A stretch of DNA of 64,000 nucleotides from Actinoplanes sp. L3-i22 (GCF_019704555.1 NZ_AP024745.1:5340501-5404500); one strand, 5' to 3'. Positions 8,490 through 17,428 are shown, counted from the first letter of the stretch. The notes: generated by a model from the letters alone, not told the origin. Numbers and translations are program-made.

Positions 8490-9137
8490 TCAGCAGGTGG
8501 CGAGGCTGAAGTTGAACAGGGTGTCGACGTCGCCGTCGGTGGTGTTCATCGACATGGTGCTGGTGCCGGTGGAGGTTCCGGCGTCGACGCGCAGTTCGGT
8601 GTTGAGGTTGAGGACGCTCTGCGAGCCGCACTCGGCGTAGGCCAGCACCGGGGCGACGTCCCAGGTGGTCCAGAGGCCGGACCACGGGCCGGCGAACGTC
8701 GCGTCCTTGCGCTCGGTGGCCGACGACCCCTGCCAGTAGTAGCTGGTGCGCTGCAGGGCGGTGGCGCCGGACTGCAGGTTCGCCCGGCCGCGGTAGTTGG
8801 CCGAGGCGATCGCGATGGTCCAGCCGTCCGGGATCGTCACCAGGACGCTGAGCTGGCAGTTCTTGCGGCGGTCGACGATGCTGGCGCCGCCGCCGGCCGC
8901 GGCCACGAAGTCCCGGTACCTGACCCGGAACCCGGTGTTGTCGGCGTTGCTCACGACCGAGGCGGTGCCCGGGGCGCATCCGGAGCCGTTGGCGGCGATC
9001 ACCTCGACGGTGATGGCGGCCGCGGCCGCGGCCGCGGTGGCGCCGGTCGCGGGGGCGGCGGCGTGCGCGGGCGTGCCGAGGGGGAGGGCGAGGGCCGTTG
9101 TCAGCACGGCGGCCAGCACGCGATTCCTGTTTTTCAT
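8490..9137 (-). CDS. Secreted DUF4360 protein
   Basis: 215 residues from ATG 9137. Residues 1-26 are a signal peptide ending THAHA-type (GTPAHAAAP). An Ala-rich linker follows and then the DUF4360 domain, with conserved GSGCAPGTA, YRDFVA, RKNCQLSVLV, IAIASANYRGRANLQSGA and the C-terminal TELRVDAGTSTGTSTMSMNTTDG. The Cys pairs suit disulphides. Function is not established for the family; members are found as small secreted proteins in fungi and actinomycetes. A diverged paralogue is transcribed away from it at 9501, and the two upstream regions share GCATCAAGAAT. Confidence 0.8.
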   Translation of the reverse strand: MKNRNRVLAAVLTTALALPLGTPAHAAAPATGATAAAAAAAITVEVIAANGSGCAPGTASVVSNADNTGFRVRYRDFVAAAGGGASIVDRRKNCQLSVLVTIPDGWTIAIASANYRGRANLQSGATALQRTSYYWQGSSATERKDATFAGPWSGLWTTWDVAPVLAYAECGSQSVLNLNTELRVDAGTSTGTSTMSMNTTDGDVDTLFNFSLATC

Positions 9138-9500
9138 GGACTTCCTTCCGGGGCAGAGGACATGCACCGGGCGCGGTTGTCGAGCGCGCCGCGGTATTGA
9201 TTCTTGATGCATTCCAGAACTGTCTACAGCGCATCCGCGCCTACCGTAGTGGCGACCATCCGGGCCGCACAAGCATCGACCGTCCTCGATCTGAAATGCC
9301 TGCACAGCCTGCTCACAGGGTGCAATTTAGGCCAGTAAAAGGGGCAAAACGCCGTACGTTAAGCGGCTTTTATGGGGTTTTCTGCCTTGCAGGCCTCTTT
9401 TTCGAAAGGCATCAAGAATTCCCTCGCGGTGAACTGCCGCTGTTGACTCGCATTGAGTTTCGTCAATAGCTTGAGCCGGTCCGCCCCCGTTCCCGAAGGG
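9138..9500. promoter_or_regulatory. Divergent promoter region of the two DUF4360 genes
   Basis: This 363-base gene-free stretch is locally more AT-rich than its surroundings. GCATCAAGAAT occurs in both orientations: on the minus strand at 9200-9210, 63 bases before the left gene, and on the plus strand at 9409-9419, 82 bases before the right gene. TTGAC (9443-9447) and GTCAA (9462-9466) form a further inverted pair close to the right gene and could include its -35 hexamer. No other gene is visible. Confidence 0.5.
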
Positions 9501-10166
9501 ATGAAAATGAAAAGGTTGTTAACTCATGGCTGCGTGGCGCTGGCGCTTCTGGCGTCATCGCTGCTCATCGCCGCACCGGCGTCCGCGAGAATCATTCTCA
9601 CCGACCCGCCGCCGACCGGCGAGATGTCCATCGAGCTGGTCGCGATGGCCGGCTCGGGCTGCGCGCCGGGCACCGCGGACGTCGCGGTCTCGCCGGACAA
9701 CTCGGCGTTCACGGCGATCTACAGCGCCTACCTGGCGCAGGCCGGACCGAACGTCCCGGTGACCGAGAACCGCAAGAACTGCCAGCTCAACGTGCTCGTG
9801 CACGCCCCGTCCGGGTTCACCTTCGCGATCGCGAAGGTCGACTACCGGGGGTACGGGTACCTGCGCAGCGGCGCGGTCGCCCAGCAGCGGGCGAACTACT
9901 ACTTCCAGGGCATGACGACCGGCAGCTACGCCAACCACCCGATCGCGGCGCCGCTGGACGACAACTGGATCGCCACGGACGAGGTCCCGATCGCGTCCCA
10001 GGTCTTCCGGCCCTGCGGCGAGCAGCGCAATTTGAACATCAACACCGAACTCCGGGTCGCCAAGGGGACCTCGACCGACGTCAGCTACCTGACCATGGAC
10101 TCGACCGACGGCAGCATCGAGACGATCTACCACTTCTCCTGGATGCGCTGCAACACCGGTAAGTAG
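9501..10166 (+). CDS. Secreted DUF4360 protein, paralogue
   Basis: 221 residues from ATG 9501, preceded by GAAGGG; a second ATG at 9507 is equivalent. It has a signal peptide (MKMKRLLTHGCVALALLAS... APASA) and the same domain as its divergent neighbour: GSGCAPGTADVAVSPDNSAFTAIY, RKNCQLNVLVHAPSGFTFAIAKVDYRGYGYLRSGA, LNINTELRVAKGTSTDVSYLTMDSTDG. The four conserved cysteines are kept. The two copies are clearly homologous but well diverged, so the duplication is old. Function is unknown. A 12-bp-stem terminator follows. Confidence 0.8.
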   Translation: MKMKRLLTHGCVALALLASSLLIAAPASARIILTDPPPTGEMSIELVAMAGSGCAPGTADVAVSPDNSAFTAIYSAYLAQAGPNVPVTENRKNCQLNVLVHAPSGFTFAIAKVDYRGYGYLRSGAVAQQRANYYFQGMTTGSYANHPIAAPLDDNWIATDEVPIASQVFRPCGEQRNLNINTELRVAKGTSTDVSYLTMDSTDGSIETIYHFSWMRCNTGK

Positions 10167-10174
10167 ACGACGGG

Positions 10175-10207
10175 GATGGTGGCGGATCCGCAACGTCCGC
10201 CACCATC
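10175..10207. terminator. Terminator hairpin between convergent genes
   Basis: GATGGTGGCGGA (10175-10186) pairs perfectly with TCCGCCACCATC (10196-10207) around a 9-base loop, 9 bases after the DUF4360 stop and just before the beta-helix gene's stop. Confidence 0.75.
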
Positions 10208-10210
10208 GCC

Positions 10211-11902
10211 TCAATGCTGTCGCCGGCGCCGGGAGACCAGCAGGGCGAGCAGGGCTGTCACGCCGAGGGCGGTGCCGCCGAGGGTGGCGAGCAGTGGGCC
10301 GCGCGAGCGTTCCGGCGGCGCGGCCACGCTCGCACCGGCGGCGAGCTGGGTCGCCTTGGTGGTGCCGGCCGCCGACGCGACGGCCGAGGTCACCGCGGCC
10401 GGCGCCGAGGAAGCCGGCGGGACCGGGGTGCGCTGGACCGCGCCGAGGTCGCACGTCGTTTTCGGCCGGGCGGTGCCCCGCTGGTCGGTCGACGGGCAAC
10501 TCCGGCCGGCGCCGAGCACGCCGCTGCCGGCCGCCGGGAGCATGGTCAGCGTCGGGCCGCCGTTGGCGGCCGGCCTGCCCAGCCTCGGGTTCTTCGCGAG
10601 CACGGCCGGGACGCACTTCTGTGAGCTGTCGGCCTTCCCGGCGCCCCACTGCAGGACGTGCGCGCCCCGACCGGGCGCGGAGCAGGTCTGGTTCATGCCC
10701 CACGGGTTGCCGGCCGTGTTGCCCGCGAACACGCTGCTGTCGTAGGTGGCGTTCTTGCCGAAGACCGCCCCGCCGTGCTGGCCGGCGTGGTTGTCCGCGT
10801 AGGTGACGTTGCGGCTGCTGTGCCCGTCACCGAAGAGCGCGCCGCCGAGGTCGCCGGCCCGGTTGCCGTAGAACGTGGTGTTGCTCAGCCGGCAGATCGG
10901 CGGGCAGTCCAGGTAGAAGCCGCCCCCGCCGCCGGGCGTGGTGTTCGACAGCACGCTGGAGTTCTGCACGATCAGCGTGCCGGTCCGGTGCTTGTCGGTG
11001 AGGCCGACGGCGAGCCGCGCGGCGCCGCCGAAGCTGCCGTCGCCGACGGCGTTCCGCACCGTGGTGTTGCCGTCGAACGTGGTCCGGTCGACGATCACCT
11101 GCTGTGGGGCGTACGACCAGACGAACGCCGCGCCGCCGCTGCCGTGCGCGGAGTTGCCACGGAACACCGCGCCGCAGAACCGGATCGTGCCCGGCTCGTC
11201 GGGCGCTGCGGCGCCGTCGGTGAGGATCGCGCCGCCGTTGCCGTACGCCGTCGTGCGGTTCCCGATGAACGTCGAGTTCACCACGGTCAGCCGGGTCAAC
11301 GGGCTGTAGATCGCCCCGCCGCCCTCGGTCGAGCTGTCCGCCGTGTTGCCGCGGAACGTGCTGCCGACCACGGTGAGCCGGCTGCCCGAGCCCATCGAGA
11401 TCGCCCCGCCGGCCTCGGTCGCGGTGTTGCCCTGGAACGTGCTGCCGATCGTCTCGATCCGGTTCCGGAAGTCGCTGATGATCGCCCCGCCGCGGGTCAT
11501 CCCGGCGGTGCCGCCGTTGACCAGGCGCAGGTTCCGTACCGACAGGGTGGCGCCGAGCATCGCGTGCAGGATCCGGCCCGCGTGCCGGCCGTCGAGGGTG
11601 ATCCGGCCCGCGCCGTCGATGACCGTGGTCCTGGTGACCTTGAGCTCGCTGGTCACCGCGATGGTGGCCGGGCCGCCGCAGGCGAACGTGACGTGCCCGC
11701 CGGCCAGCACGGCCCGGCGCAGGGCGGCCTCGGTGCAGCCGGCCGCCGTGCCGGAGCCGACCACCCGGGCGGCGGACGGCACCGGGACCCGCTCCGGGGC
11801 GGCGCAGGCCCCGGCCGCCGACGCCGGTGATCCGGTGCCGGCGACTACCGCGCCGGTCATCAGCACGCAGGCCAGCAGCCGTCCGAGATCTCTCCACTGC
11901 AT
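10211..11902 (-). CDS. Cell-surface right-handed beta-helix protein
   Basis: 563 residues from ATG 11902, which has GGGAG eight bases upstream. A signal peptide (MQWRDLGRLLACVLMTGAVVAG... SPASA) is followed by about 400 residues of parallel beta-helix repeats of the polymorphic outer-membrane/choice-of-anchor type (repeating GGAI..., STFxGNTA, NSTFIGNRT, GGAAFV). A Pro/Ala/Ser linker leads to a C-terminal membrane anchor (LLATLGGTALGVTALLALLVSRRRRQH) without an LPxTG sortase motif. Such helices usually bind or cleave polysaccharide or act as adhesins; no lyase catalytic set is recognisable. It is divergent from an ECF sigma factor carrying a sugar-binding domain, so regulation by extracellular glycan is plausible. 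Confidence 0.8.
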   Translation of the reverse strand: MQWRDLGRLLACVLMTGAVVAGTGSPASAAGACAAPERVPVPSAARVVGSGTAAGCTEAALRRAVLAGGHVTFACGGPATIAVTSELKVTRTTVIDGAGRITLDGRHAGRILHAMLGATLSVRNLRLVNGGTAGMTRGGAIISDFRNRIETIGSTFQGNTATEAGGAISMGSGSRLTVVGSTFRGNTADSSTEGGGAIYSPLTRLTVVNSTFIGNRTTAYGNGGAILTDGAAAPDEPGTIRFCGAVFRGNSAHGSGGAAFVWSYAPQQVIVDRTTFDGNTTVRNAVGDGSFGGAARLAVGLTDKHRTGTLIVQNSSVLSNTTPGGGGGFYLDCPPICRLSNTTFYGNRAGDLGGALFGDGHSSRNVTYADNHAGQHGGAVFGKNATYDSSVFAGNTAGNPWGMNQTCSAPGRGAHVLQWGAGKADSSQKCVPAVLAKNPRLGRPAANGGPTLTMLPAAGSGVLGAGRSCPSTDQRGTARPKTTCDLGAVQRTPVPPASSAPAAVTSAVASAAGTTKATQLAAGASVAAPPERSRGPLLATLGGTALGVTALLALLVSRRRRQH

Positions 11903-11940
11903 GTGTGTGCTCCCGAGGTTCGGTGGGTGGTTCCGTGCAG

Positions 11941-12018
11941 GAGGCTCGGGGGCCGGGCCCGGCATAACGAAAATCTGTTCCTGAGGTTCGGGAGCCGGGG
12001 CCGGCATAGCGAAAATCG
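11941..12018. repeat. Two 42-bp tandem repeats in the beta-helix/sigma divergent promoter
   Basis: Units start at 11941 (GAGGCTCGGG) and 11983 (GAGGTTCGGG) and both end in GGCATARCGAAAATC. They are about 85% alike. On the minus strand each unit carries GATTTTCG-YTATGCCGG, a possible ECF-type promoter or operator in front of the beta-helix gene. Confidence 0.6.
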
Positions 12019-12073
12019 CTGTGAGCGCTGCCACACGGGCGCGGCACCGGTGGTTGCGTAAGGTGCCAGGGCG

Positions 12074-13492
12074 ATGAGAACGATGGACGCCGCCGGGGTG
12101 GCCCGGGTCGCCGCGGCCCGCGCCGGCGACCGGGACGCGCTCGACACGCTGCTGGCCGAGCACCTGCCGCTGGTCTACAACGTGGTCGGCCGCGCCCTGG
12201 ACGGGCACCCGGACACCGACGACGTGGTCCAGGAGACGATGCTGCGAGCCGTCCGCGACCTGCCCGGCCTGCGCGCGCCGGAGAGCTTCCGGTCCTGGCT
12301 GATCGCGATCACCGTGCGCCAGGTGGGCACGCACCGGATGCGGCGGCAGGCCGCCCGGCAGCGCGGCGAGCCGCTGGAGGAGGCCGCGGCGGCACCGGAT
12401 CCGCAGGCCGAGATCGAGAACGTGACGCTGCTGCGGATGCGGGTCTCCGGCCAGCGGCAGGAGGCGGCCGAGGCGAGCCGCTGGCTCGACGACGACGACC
12501 GGACGGTGCTGGCGCTGTGGTGGCAGGAGACCGCCGGGCTGCTCACCCGGGCCGAGGTCGCCGCCGCGCTGGGGCTGTCCGCCGCCCATGCCGGGGTCCG
12601 GGTCCAGCGCGTCCGGGAACAATTCGATTCTTCCCGTACGGTCGTGGCCGCGCTCGCCGCCGACCCGGTCTGCCCGGAGCTGGCGGGGCTGATCTCCGGG
12701 TGGGACGGGGTGCCCGCGCCGGTCTGGCGCAAGCGGCTGGTCCGGCACACCCGGGACTGCCCGATCTGCCCGGCCGCCGACGCCGATCGGATCCCGGCCG
12801 AGCGTCTGCTGGCCGGCGCGACGGCACTGATCGTCCCGCCCGGCCTGCTGAAGAGCGGGCGTACCGCGACGATGACCAAGATCATCGCGGCCGTGGCGGC
12901 AACCGCTGCTGCTGTCACCGCCGCTGTCGTCGTGGTCTACCAGCGCGATCCCGAGCCGCTGGCGACGGCCGCCGAGCCGCCACCGGTGGCGGCGGCCACG
13001 GCCGCGCCCGGCCCCAGCGCGTCGCCGTCCGCCTCGCCATCGCCGGCCCGCCGCGCCGGGACGATCGTGGCGGGCCGGCTCTCGCTGGAGTCGGCCCGCG
13101 GCGGCTACCTGAGCGCCCGCGCCGACGACGTGGCCACGGTGGTGACGGTGGGCAGCGGGTCAGCCCAGCGCCGGGCGGCCACGTTCGTCGCGGTCGCCGG
13201 GCTGGCCGACCCGGACTGCTTCTCGTTCCACACGCTCGACGGCCGCTACCTGCGGCACTACACGCTGCTCGCGTTCACCCACGCCAAGCAGGACAACGAG
13301 CAGTTCCGGCAGGACGCGACGTTCTGCCCGCGGCGGGGCGCGGTGACCGATTCGGTACGCCTGGAGGCGGTCAACTTCGACCACCAGTACCTGCGGTGGA
13401 CCGGGACCGAGCTACGCCTGGCCTACGACGACGGCAGCAGCGGCTTCCGCACCGACAGCACGTTCCGCGTCCGGCCGGCCCGGACGCCCTGA
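12074..13492 (+). CDS. Transmembrane ECF-like sigma factor fused to an extracellular AbfB carbohydrate-binding domain
   Basis: 472 residues from ATG 12074. Sigma region 2 is at about 12-85 (DALDTLLAEHLPLVYNVVGRAL, DDVVQETMLRAVRDLP, FRSWLIAITVRQV) and region 4 at about 135-185 (LDDDDRTVLALWW, AEVAAALGLSAAHAGVRVQRVR). Next comes a small HTRDCPIC Cys pair (229, 232) that recalls the zinc finger of anti-sigma factors, a transmembrane helix at 268-289, and a Pro/Ser linker. Residues 335-472 are an AbfB (arabinose-binding, CBM42-like) beta-trefoil with GRYLRHYTLLAFT, DATFCPRRG and FDHQYLRW. Normally a sigma factor is held by a separate membrane anti-sigma; here sensor and sigma are one chain. It is divergent from a surface beta-helix gene. 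Release would presumably need proteolysis. Confidence 0.85.
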   Translation: MRTMDAAGVARVAAARAGDRDALDTLLAEHLPLVYNVVGRALDGHPDTDDVVQETMLRAVRDLPGLRAPESFRSWLIAITVRQVGTHRMRRQAARQRGEPLEEAAAAPDPQAEIENVTLLRMRVSGQRQEAAEASRWLDDDDRTVLALWWQETAGLLTRAEVAAALGLSAAHAGVRVQRVREQFDSSRTVVAALAADPVCPELAGLISGWDGVPAPVWRKRLVRHTRDCPICPAADADRIPAERLLAGATALIVPPGLLKSGRTATMTKIIAAVAATAAAVTAAVVVVYQRDPEPLATAAEPPPVAAATAAPGPSASPSASPSPARRAGTIVAGRLSLESARGGYLSARADDVATVVTVGSGSAQRRAATFVAVAGLADPDCFSFHTLDGRYLRHYTLLAFTHAKQDNEQFRQDATFCPRRGAVTDSVRLEAVNFDHQYLRWTGTELRLAYDDGSSGFRTDSTFRVRPARTP

Positions 13493-14421
13493 CCGTCCCG
13501 CCGGCCCAGCCAGGTCAGCATCGCCCGATTCGTTTCCGCCGGCTTTTCCTGCTGGATCCAATGCCCGCAATCCAGCGTCAGCACTTCCGCGCCGGGCACG
13601 AATTCCGTCAGCTTCTCGGACGGCTGGATCGTATCCCGCTCGCCGTAGATCATGAGGGTGGGCTGGTGGATGATCGGGTCCACGTCCGCCAGCAGCCGCC
13701 AGTTGCGGTCCAGATTCCGGTACCAATTGATACTGCCCGCGAACCCTGATTCTTCGAAGGCGGCGACGAAAACGGCCAGTTCGTCGTCGCTCATCAAGGG
13801 CTCGCCCCGCGGGGCCTCCGCATTGGCGAGATTGATCATCATCATTCCCGGTTCCGGTGCTGCGAGTGGCACGTTCTTCCGGTACATGTTGCGCAGGAAC
13901 CGGAACGTGTTCTCGTCCAGGACCGCGTCCGCGACGCCCGGCTGCCGGTTGAAGTGGACGAAGTAGAAGTCGCCGCCGAGCACCGCTTCCATGAACTCGA
14001 TCCAGGGCTGTTCGCCCCGCTCCTGGTACGGCAGGCTCAGGTTGATCACCGCGTGCACGCGGTCCGGATGCAGCAGGGTCAGCCCCCACACGACCATCGC
14101 ACCCCAGTCGTGACCGACGAAGGTGGCATTCTGGTATCCGTAGTGATCGAGCAGCGCGACGAGATCACCCGACAAATGTGCGATGTCATAATCCGTCACT
14201 TCGGCCGGCCGGGAAGAATTGCCGTAGCCCCGCTGGTTCGGGACGATGACGTGATAGCCCGCCGCGGCCAGGGCCGGCATCTGATGGCGCCAGGAAAATG
14301 CGTGCTCCGGCCAGCCGTGACAGAGCACGATGGGGTTTCCGGCATTTTGCCGCCCGGCTTCGAAGACTTCGAGCTGCACGCCGTTGACGGAAACCATGGT
14401 CGGCTCAGGAAAATCGATCAT
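13423..14421 (-). CDS. Alpha/beta hydrolase, soluble epoxide hydrolase-like
   Basis: 332 residues from ATG 14421. The family signature is clear: HGWPEHAFSWRHQMPALAAAGYHVIVPNQRGYG, the nucleophile elbow GHDWG with aspartate (about residue 105), and a C-terminal YGERDTIQP and DCGHWIQQEKP that supply the second acid and the histidine. An Asp nucleophile with HGWP is typical of epoxide hydrolases and of haloalkane/fluoroacetate dehalogenases; the cap domain (MEAVLGGDFYFVHFNRQPG) favours epoxide hydrolase. Its 3' end overlaps the sigma factor gene by 70 bases in the opposite direction; the last about 20 residues look like an extension past the usual end. Confidence 0.75.
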   Translation of the reverse strand: MIDFPEPTMVSVNGVQLEVFEAGRQNAGNPIVLCHGWPEHAFSWRHQMPALAAAGYHVIVPNQRGYGNSSRPAEVTDYDIAHLSGDLVALLDHYGYQNATFVGHDWGAMVVWGLTLLHPDRVHAVINLSLPYQERGEQPWIEFMEAVLGGDFYFVHFNRQPGVADAVLDENTFRFLRNMYRKNVPLAAPEPGMMMINLANAEAPRGEPLMSDDELAVFVAAFEESGFAGSINWYRNLDRNWRLLADVDPIIHQPTLMIYGERDTIQPSEKLTEFVPGAEVLTLDCGHWIQQEKPAETNRAMLTWLGRRDGQGVRAGRTRNVLSVRKPLLPSS

Positions 14422-14521
14422 GCCGCCATTCTGCCGACCGAAATAGGTCACCCGATGACCGGTTTGAAAGAAAAGAGCGAACGTCCTACGGCCGGAGCCG
14501 AGCCATGAGACGGTCGTGGTG

Positions 14522-16261
14522 ATGAGAACCTCGCGAGTGCGGCTCGGCTCGGTCGTCGCCGCCACCTCACTGGCCACGTTGGGCGCGGTCGCCCTGGACG
14601 TCGCACCGGCGGCCGCGGCTGCCGGCACCGAGCGGATCAGCGTCAGCACCGCTGGCGTCCAGGGCGACGCCGACAGTGGCCTCGACCTGCCCACCCAGGG
14701 TTCCAGCGACGACGGCCGCTACGTCGTGTTCGACTCGTTCGCCACCGATCTGGTCGCCGGGGACACCAACGACGAGTTGGACGTCTTCGTGCGCGACCGC
14801 CAGGCCGGCAGCACCGAGCGGGTCAGCGTCTCGTCCGCCGGCGTCCAGGGCGACAGCATGTCCGGCATCGCGGCGATCAGCGGCAACGGACGGTTCGTGG
14901 TCTTCACCTCGTCGGCCGACAACCTCGTGCCCGGTGACACCAACGGCACCGGCGACGTGTTCCTGCGCGACCGCTGGTCCGGCACCACCGAACGGGTCAG
15001 CCTCACCGACGGCGAGGCGCCGGGCAACGGCGCGTCGCTGCTGCCCACGGTCTCCGACGACGGCACCCGCGTGGCGTTCATCTCGGCGGCCGACAATCTG
15101 GTCGCGGGGGACACCAACAACACCACCGACGTTTTCGTACGGGATCGGCAGTCCGCCACCACCACCCGGGTCAGCGTCTCCGCCACCGGAGCGCAGAGCG
15201 ACGACTCCTCGGGACTTCCGGCGATCAGCGGTGACGGCGGTTCCGTCTCGTTCACCTCGGGCGCGGACAACCTGGTGGCGGGCGACACCAATGACCAGTC
15301 CGACATCTTCGTCCGCGACCTGCAAGGCTCGACCACCGAGCGGGTCAGCGTCGCCACCGGCGGCGGCCAGGGTTCGAACCAGTCGGCCAGCCGCACCTCG
15401 ATGAGCACCGACGGCCGCTACGTCGCCTTCGAGTCCGAGGCGCCCGACCTGGTCGCCGCGGACACCAACGGCGCCGGTGACGTGTTCGTCCGCGACCGGC
15501 AGAGCGCCACGACCGTCCGGGTCAGCGTCGCCACCGGCGGCGCCCAGGCCGACGCCGACTCGGGCGGCCCGTCGATCAGCGACGACGGCCGCTACGTCGT
15601 CTTCCCGACGGCGGCGACCAACCTCGTCGCCGCCGACACCAACGGCGTCGTCGACATCTTCCTGCGCGACCGGCAGGCCGGCACCACCGAACGGGTGAGC
15701 GTCACCGGCGCCGGCGCGGAGGGCAACGGTGACTCGGACCCCGGCTTCATCAGCGGCGACGGCCATCACGTGGCGTTCAGCTCGTCGGCGAGCAACCTGG
15801 TGGCGGGGGACACCAACAATGCCAGAGACATGTTCGTACGCGACCTCGCCACCGACAACTGCACCATCACCGGCACCGGCGGCAACGACACCCTGACCGG
15901 CACCGCCGGCGCCGACGTCATCTGCGGCCTGGGCGGCAACGACACGATCAGCGGTCTCGGCGGCAACGACACGATCAGCGGCGGTGGCGGCGACGACACG
16001 ATCAGCGGCGGCGGTGGCCGCGACACGATCACCGGCGGTAGCGGCGACGACCTGATCGCCGGCGGCCCGGGCAACGACCACCTGGACGGGCAGGGCGGCG
16101 ACGACGTCGTGGTCGACCACGGCGGCGCCGACACCGCGCTCGGCGGCTCCGGCAACGACCACCTCGACGTGCGCGACGGCGCGGGCGGCGACCTGGCCGG
16201 CGGCGGATCGGGCGCCGACGTCTGCACTGTCGACGGCGGCGACACGGTCAGCGGCTGCTGA
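14522..16261 (+). CDS. Secreted PD40 beta-propeller protein with C-terminal RTX calcium-binding repeats
   Basis: 579 residues from ATG 14522; GTG codons at 14516 and 14519 are alternatives. A signal peptide ([34 protein letters not shown]) precedes seven repeats of about 62 residues built on [58 protein letters not shown], a TolB/PD40-like propeller. From about residue 460 come hemolysin-type nonapeptides ([20 protein letters not shown] and so on) that bind calcium, then a short C-terminal Cys-containing end. The fusion is a secreted Ca-dependent structural or binding protein; no enzyme domain is visible. Confidence 0.85.
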   Translation: MRTSRVRLGSVVAATSLATLGAVALDVAPAAAAAGTERISVSTAGVQGDADSGLDLPTQGSSDDGRYVVFDSFATDLVAGDTNDELDVFVRDRQAGSTERVSVSSAGVQGDSMSGIAAISGNGRFVVFTSSADNLVPGDTNGTGDVFLRDRWSGTTERVSLTDGEAPGNGASLLPTVSDDGTRVAFISAADNLVAGDTNNTTDVFVRDRQSATTTRVSVSATGAQSDDSSGLPAISGDGGSVSFTSGADNLVAGDTNDQSDIFVRDLQGSTTERVSVATGGGQGSNQSASRTSMSTDGRYVAFESEAPDLVAADTNGAGDVFVRDRQSATTVRVSVATGGAQADADSGGPSISDDGRYVVFPTAATNLVAADTNGVVDIFLRDRQAGTTERVSVTGAGAEGNGDSDPGFISGDGHHVAFSSSASNLVAGDTNNARDMFVRDLATDNCTITGTGGNDTLTGTAGADVICGLGGNDTISGLGGNDTISGGGGDDTISGGGGRDTITGGSGDDLIAGGPGNDHLDGQGGDDVVVDHGGADTALGGSGNDHLDVRDGAGGDLAGGGSGADVCTVDGGDTVSGC

Positions 16262-16268
16262 CTGCGCC

Positions 16269-16285
16269 GATCGCGGAGCGCGATC
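16269..16285. terminator. Short hairpin after the PD40/RTX gene
   Basis: GATCGCG and CGCGATC flank a GAG loop, eight bases after the stop codon. It is GC-rich and has no U-tract; a termination role is likely but unproved. Confidence 0.45.
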
Positions 16286-16651
16286 TCCGTCAGGTGACGG
16301 ATTCCGCCGGCTCGCCGGGCCGAGGCGCTCGCCCACCTGACCGGAAACGGTCAGCTGCCGGCCGGCGTCGAGAGCACCGAGGTCGCGGCCCGGCTCGGCG
16401 AGGCGTTCGCGGCGGCCCGTCGACGCGCATGGCAGGACGTTGCTCATGCCGTACGCCAAGGTCGTGGTCTTTGATCGGGAAGGCCGGCCCCGGGCGGCCG
16501 GGACCGAACCGCCCGCCGGGCTGGTGGCGGCCCTGATCGATCCGCGGGCCGGCACCCGGCAACCGCACGGGCCCGGCCTGGAGATCGAGACGCCGATCAT
16601 CGTCCCCGATCGCGTCGCCGTGGCCGTTCGAACCCCGAGGACCGCTGCGGC
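16286..16651 (+). pseudogene. Gene-poor stretch with probable coding remnants
   Basis: No intact gene is evident in about 366 bases. One frame from about 16317 reads RAEALAHLTGNGQLPAG then ESTEVAARLGEAFAAARRRA before a TGA near 16472; it lacks a start codon. A second frame from ATG 16446 begins MPYAKVVVFDREGRPRAAG and runs into the end of the ABC permease gene on the other strand. Both look like pieces of decayed genes, possibly one toxin-type protein broken by a frameshift, but I recognise no family. Confidence 0.3.
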
Positions 16652-17428
16652 TCAGGCGTCGGTCTTCTTCAGCCGGTAGGCGGCGCCGGCCAGGGTGGCC
16701 GCGACGTACGCGGCGAAGACCAGCAGCCCGGTCCACGGCCCGAGCGAGCCGTCGGAGGTGTGCAGGGCCATGATCGCGCTGCCGGCGTTGCTGGGCAGGT
16801 AGGGGGAGACCGCCTCGGCGAGCGACCCGGGCAGCAGCATCAGCACCCCGGGCAGGATCAGCAGGGCGCCGGCCAGCACCGCGATGCTGCCCGCGCTGGA
16901 GCGCAGCAGCATCCCGAGCGCGACTCCGAGCACCGCGACCAGCCCCAGGTAGAGGCCGGCCCCGACCAGGGCGCGCAGCACTCCGGCGTCGCCGAGCCCG
17001 AGCGAGGCGCCGTCCAGCAGCGTGCTGCCGACGGTGAACGCGACGATCGCCCCGACGGTCATGACGGTGAACGCGGTGCCACCGGCGATCAGCGCTTTGG
17101 CCCACAGCACCGGCGTGCGGGCCGGAACCGCGGTGAACGTGGCCCGGACCATGCCGGTGGTGTATTCACCGGCGGCGAGCAGCACCCCGAGCACCCCGAC
17201 CGCGAGCGCGGCGAAGGTGCTGCCGGACAGCGCCAGGCTGACCGGATCCGAGCCGGTTCCGGACCGGCCGACCAGCGACGCGATCAGGCCCAGGGCGACC
17301 AGCAGCACCGCCGAGACGCCGGTGGTGATCCAGGTGGAGCGCAGTGACCAGAATTTGGTCCACTCGCCGGCGAGCACGCCTTGGGGCGTGAGCCGGTAGG
17401 CCGGGCGGGGCAGGGTTGCGGTGGTCAT
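16652..17428 (-). CDS. ABC transporter permease (ABC-2 type)
   Basis: 258 residues. It starts with ATG 17428, overlapping the ATPase stop by four bases (ATGA), so the two are translationally coupled. The chain has LTPQGVLAGEWTKFWSLRSTWITTG, typical for the first helix of actinomycete ABC-2 permeases, and six hydrophobic segments ending VAATLAGAAYRLKKTDA. With the ATPase it forms an exporter or a bacitracin/antibiotic-immunity type pump; substrate unknown. Confidence 0.85.
   Translation of the reverse strand: MTTATLPRPAYRLTPQGVLAGEWTKFWSLRSTWITTGVSAVLLVALGLIASLVGRSGTGSDPVSLALSGSTFAALAVGVLGVLLAAGEYTTGMVRATFTAVPARTPVLWAKALIAGGTAFTVMTVGAIVAFTVGSTLLDGASLGLGDAGVLRALVGAGLYLGLVAVLGVALGMLLRSSAGSIAVLAGALLILPGVLMLLPGSLAEAVSPYLPSNAGSAIMALHTSDGSLGPWTGLLVFAAYVAATLAGAAYRLKKTDA

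Noticed and set aside
14640..15860. Regular repeats of about 186 bases as a CRISPR or satellite
   Set aside because: They are diverged codons of PD40 protein repeats, not conserved DNA units.
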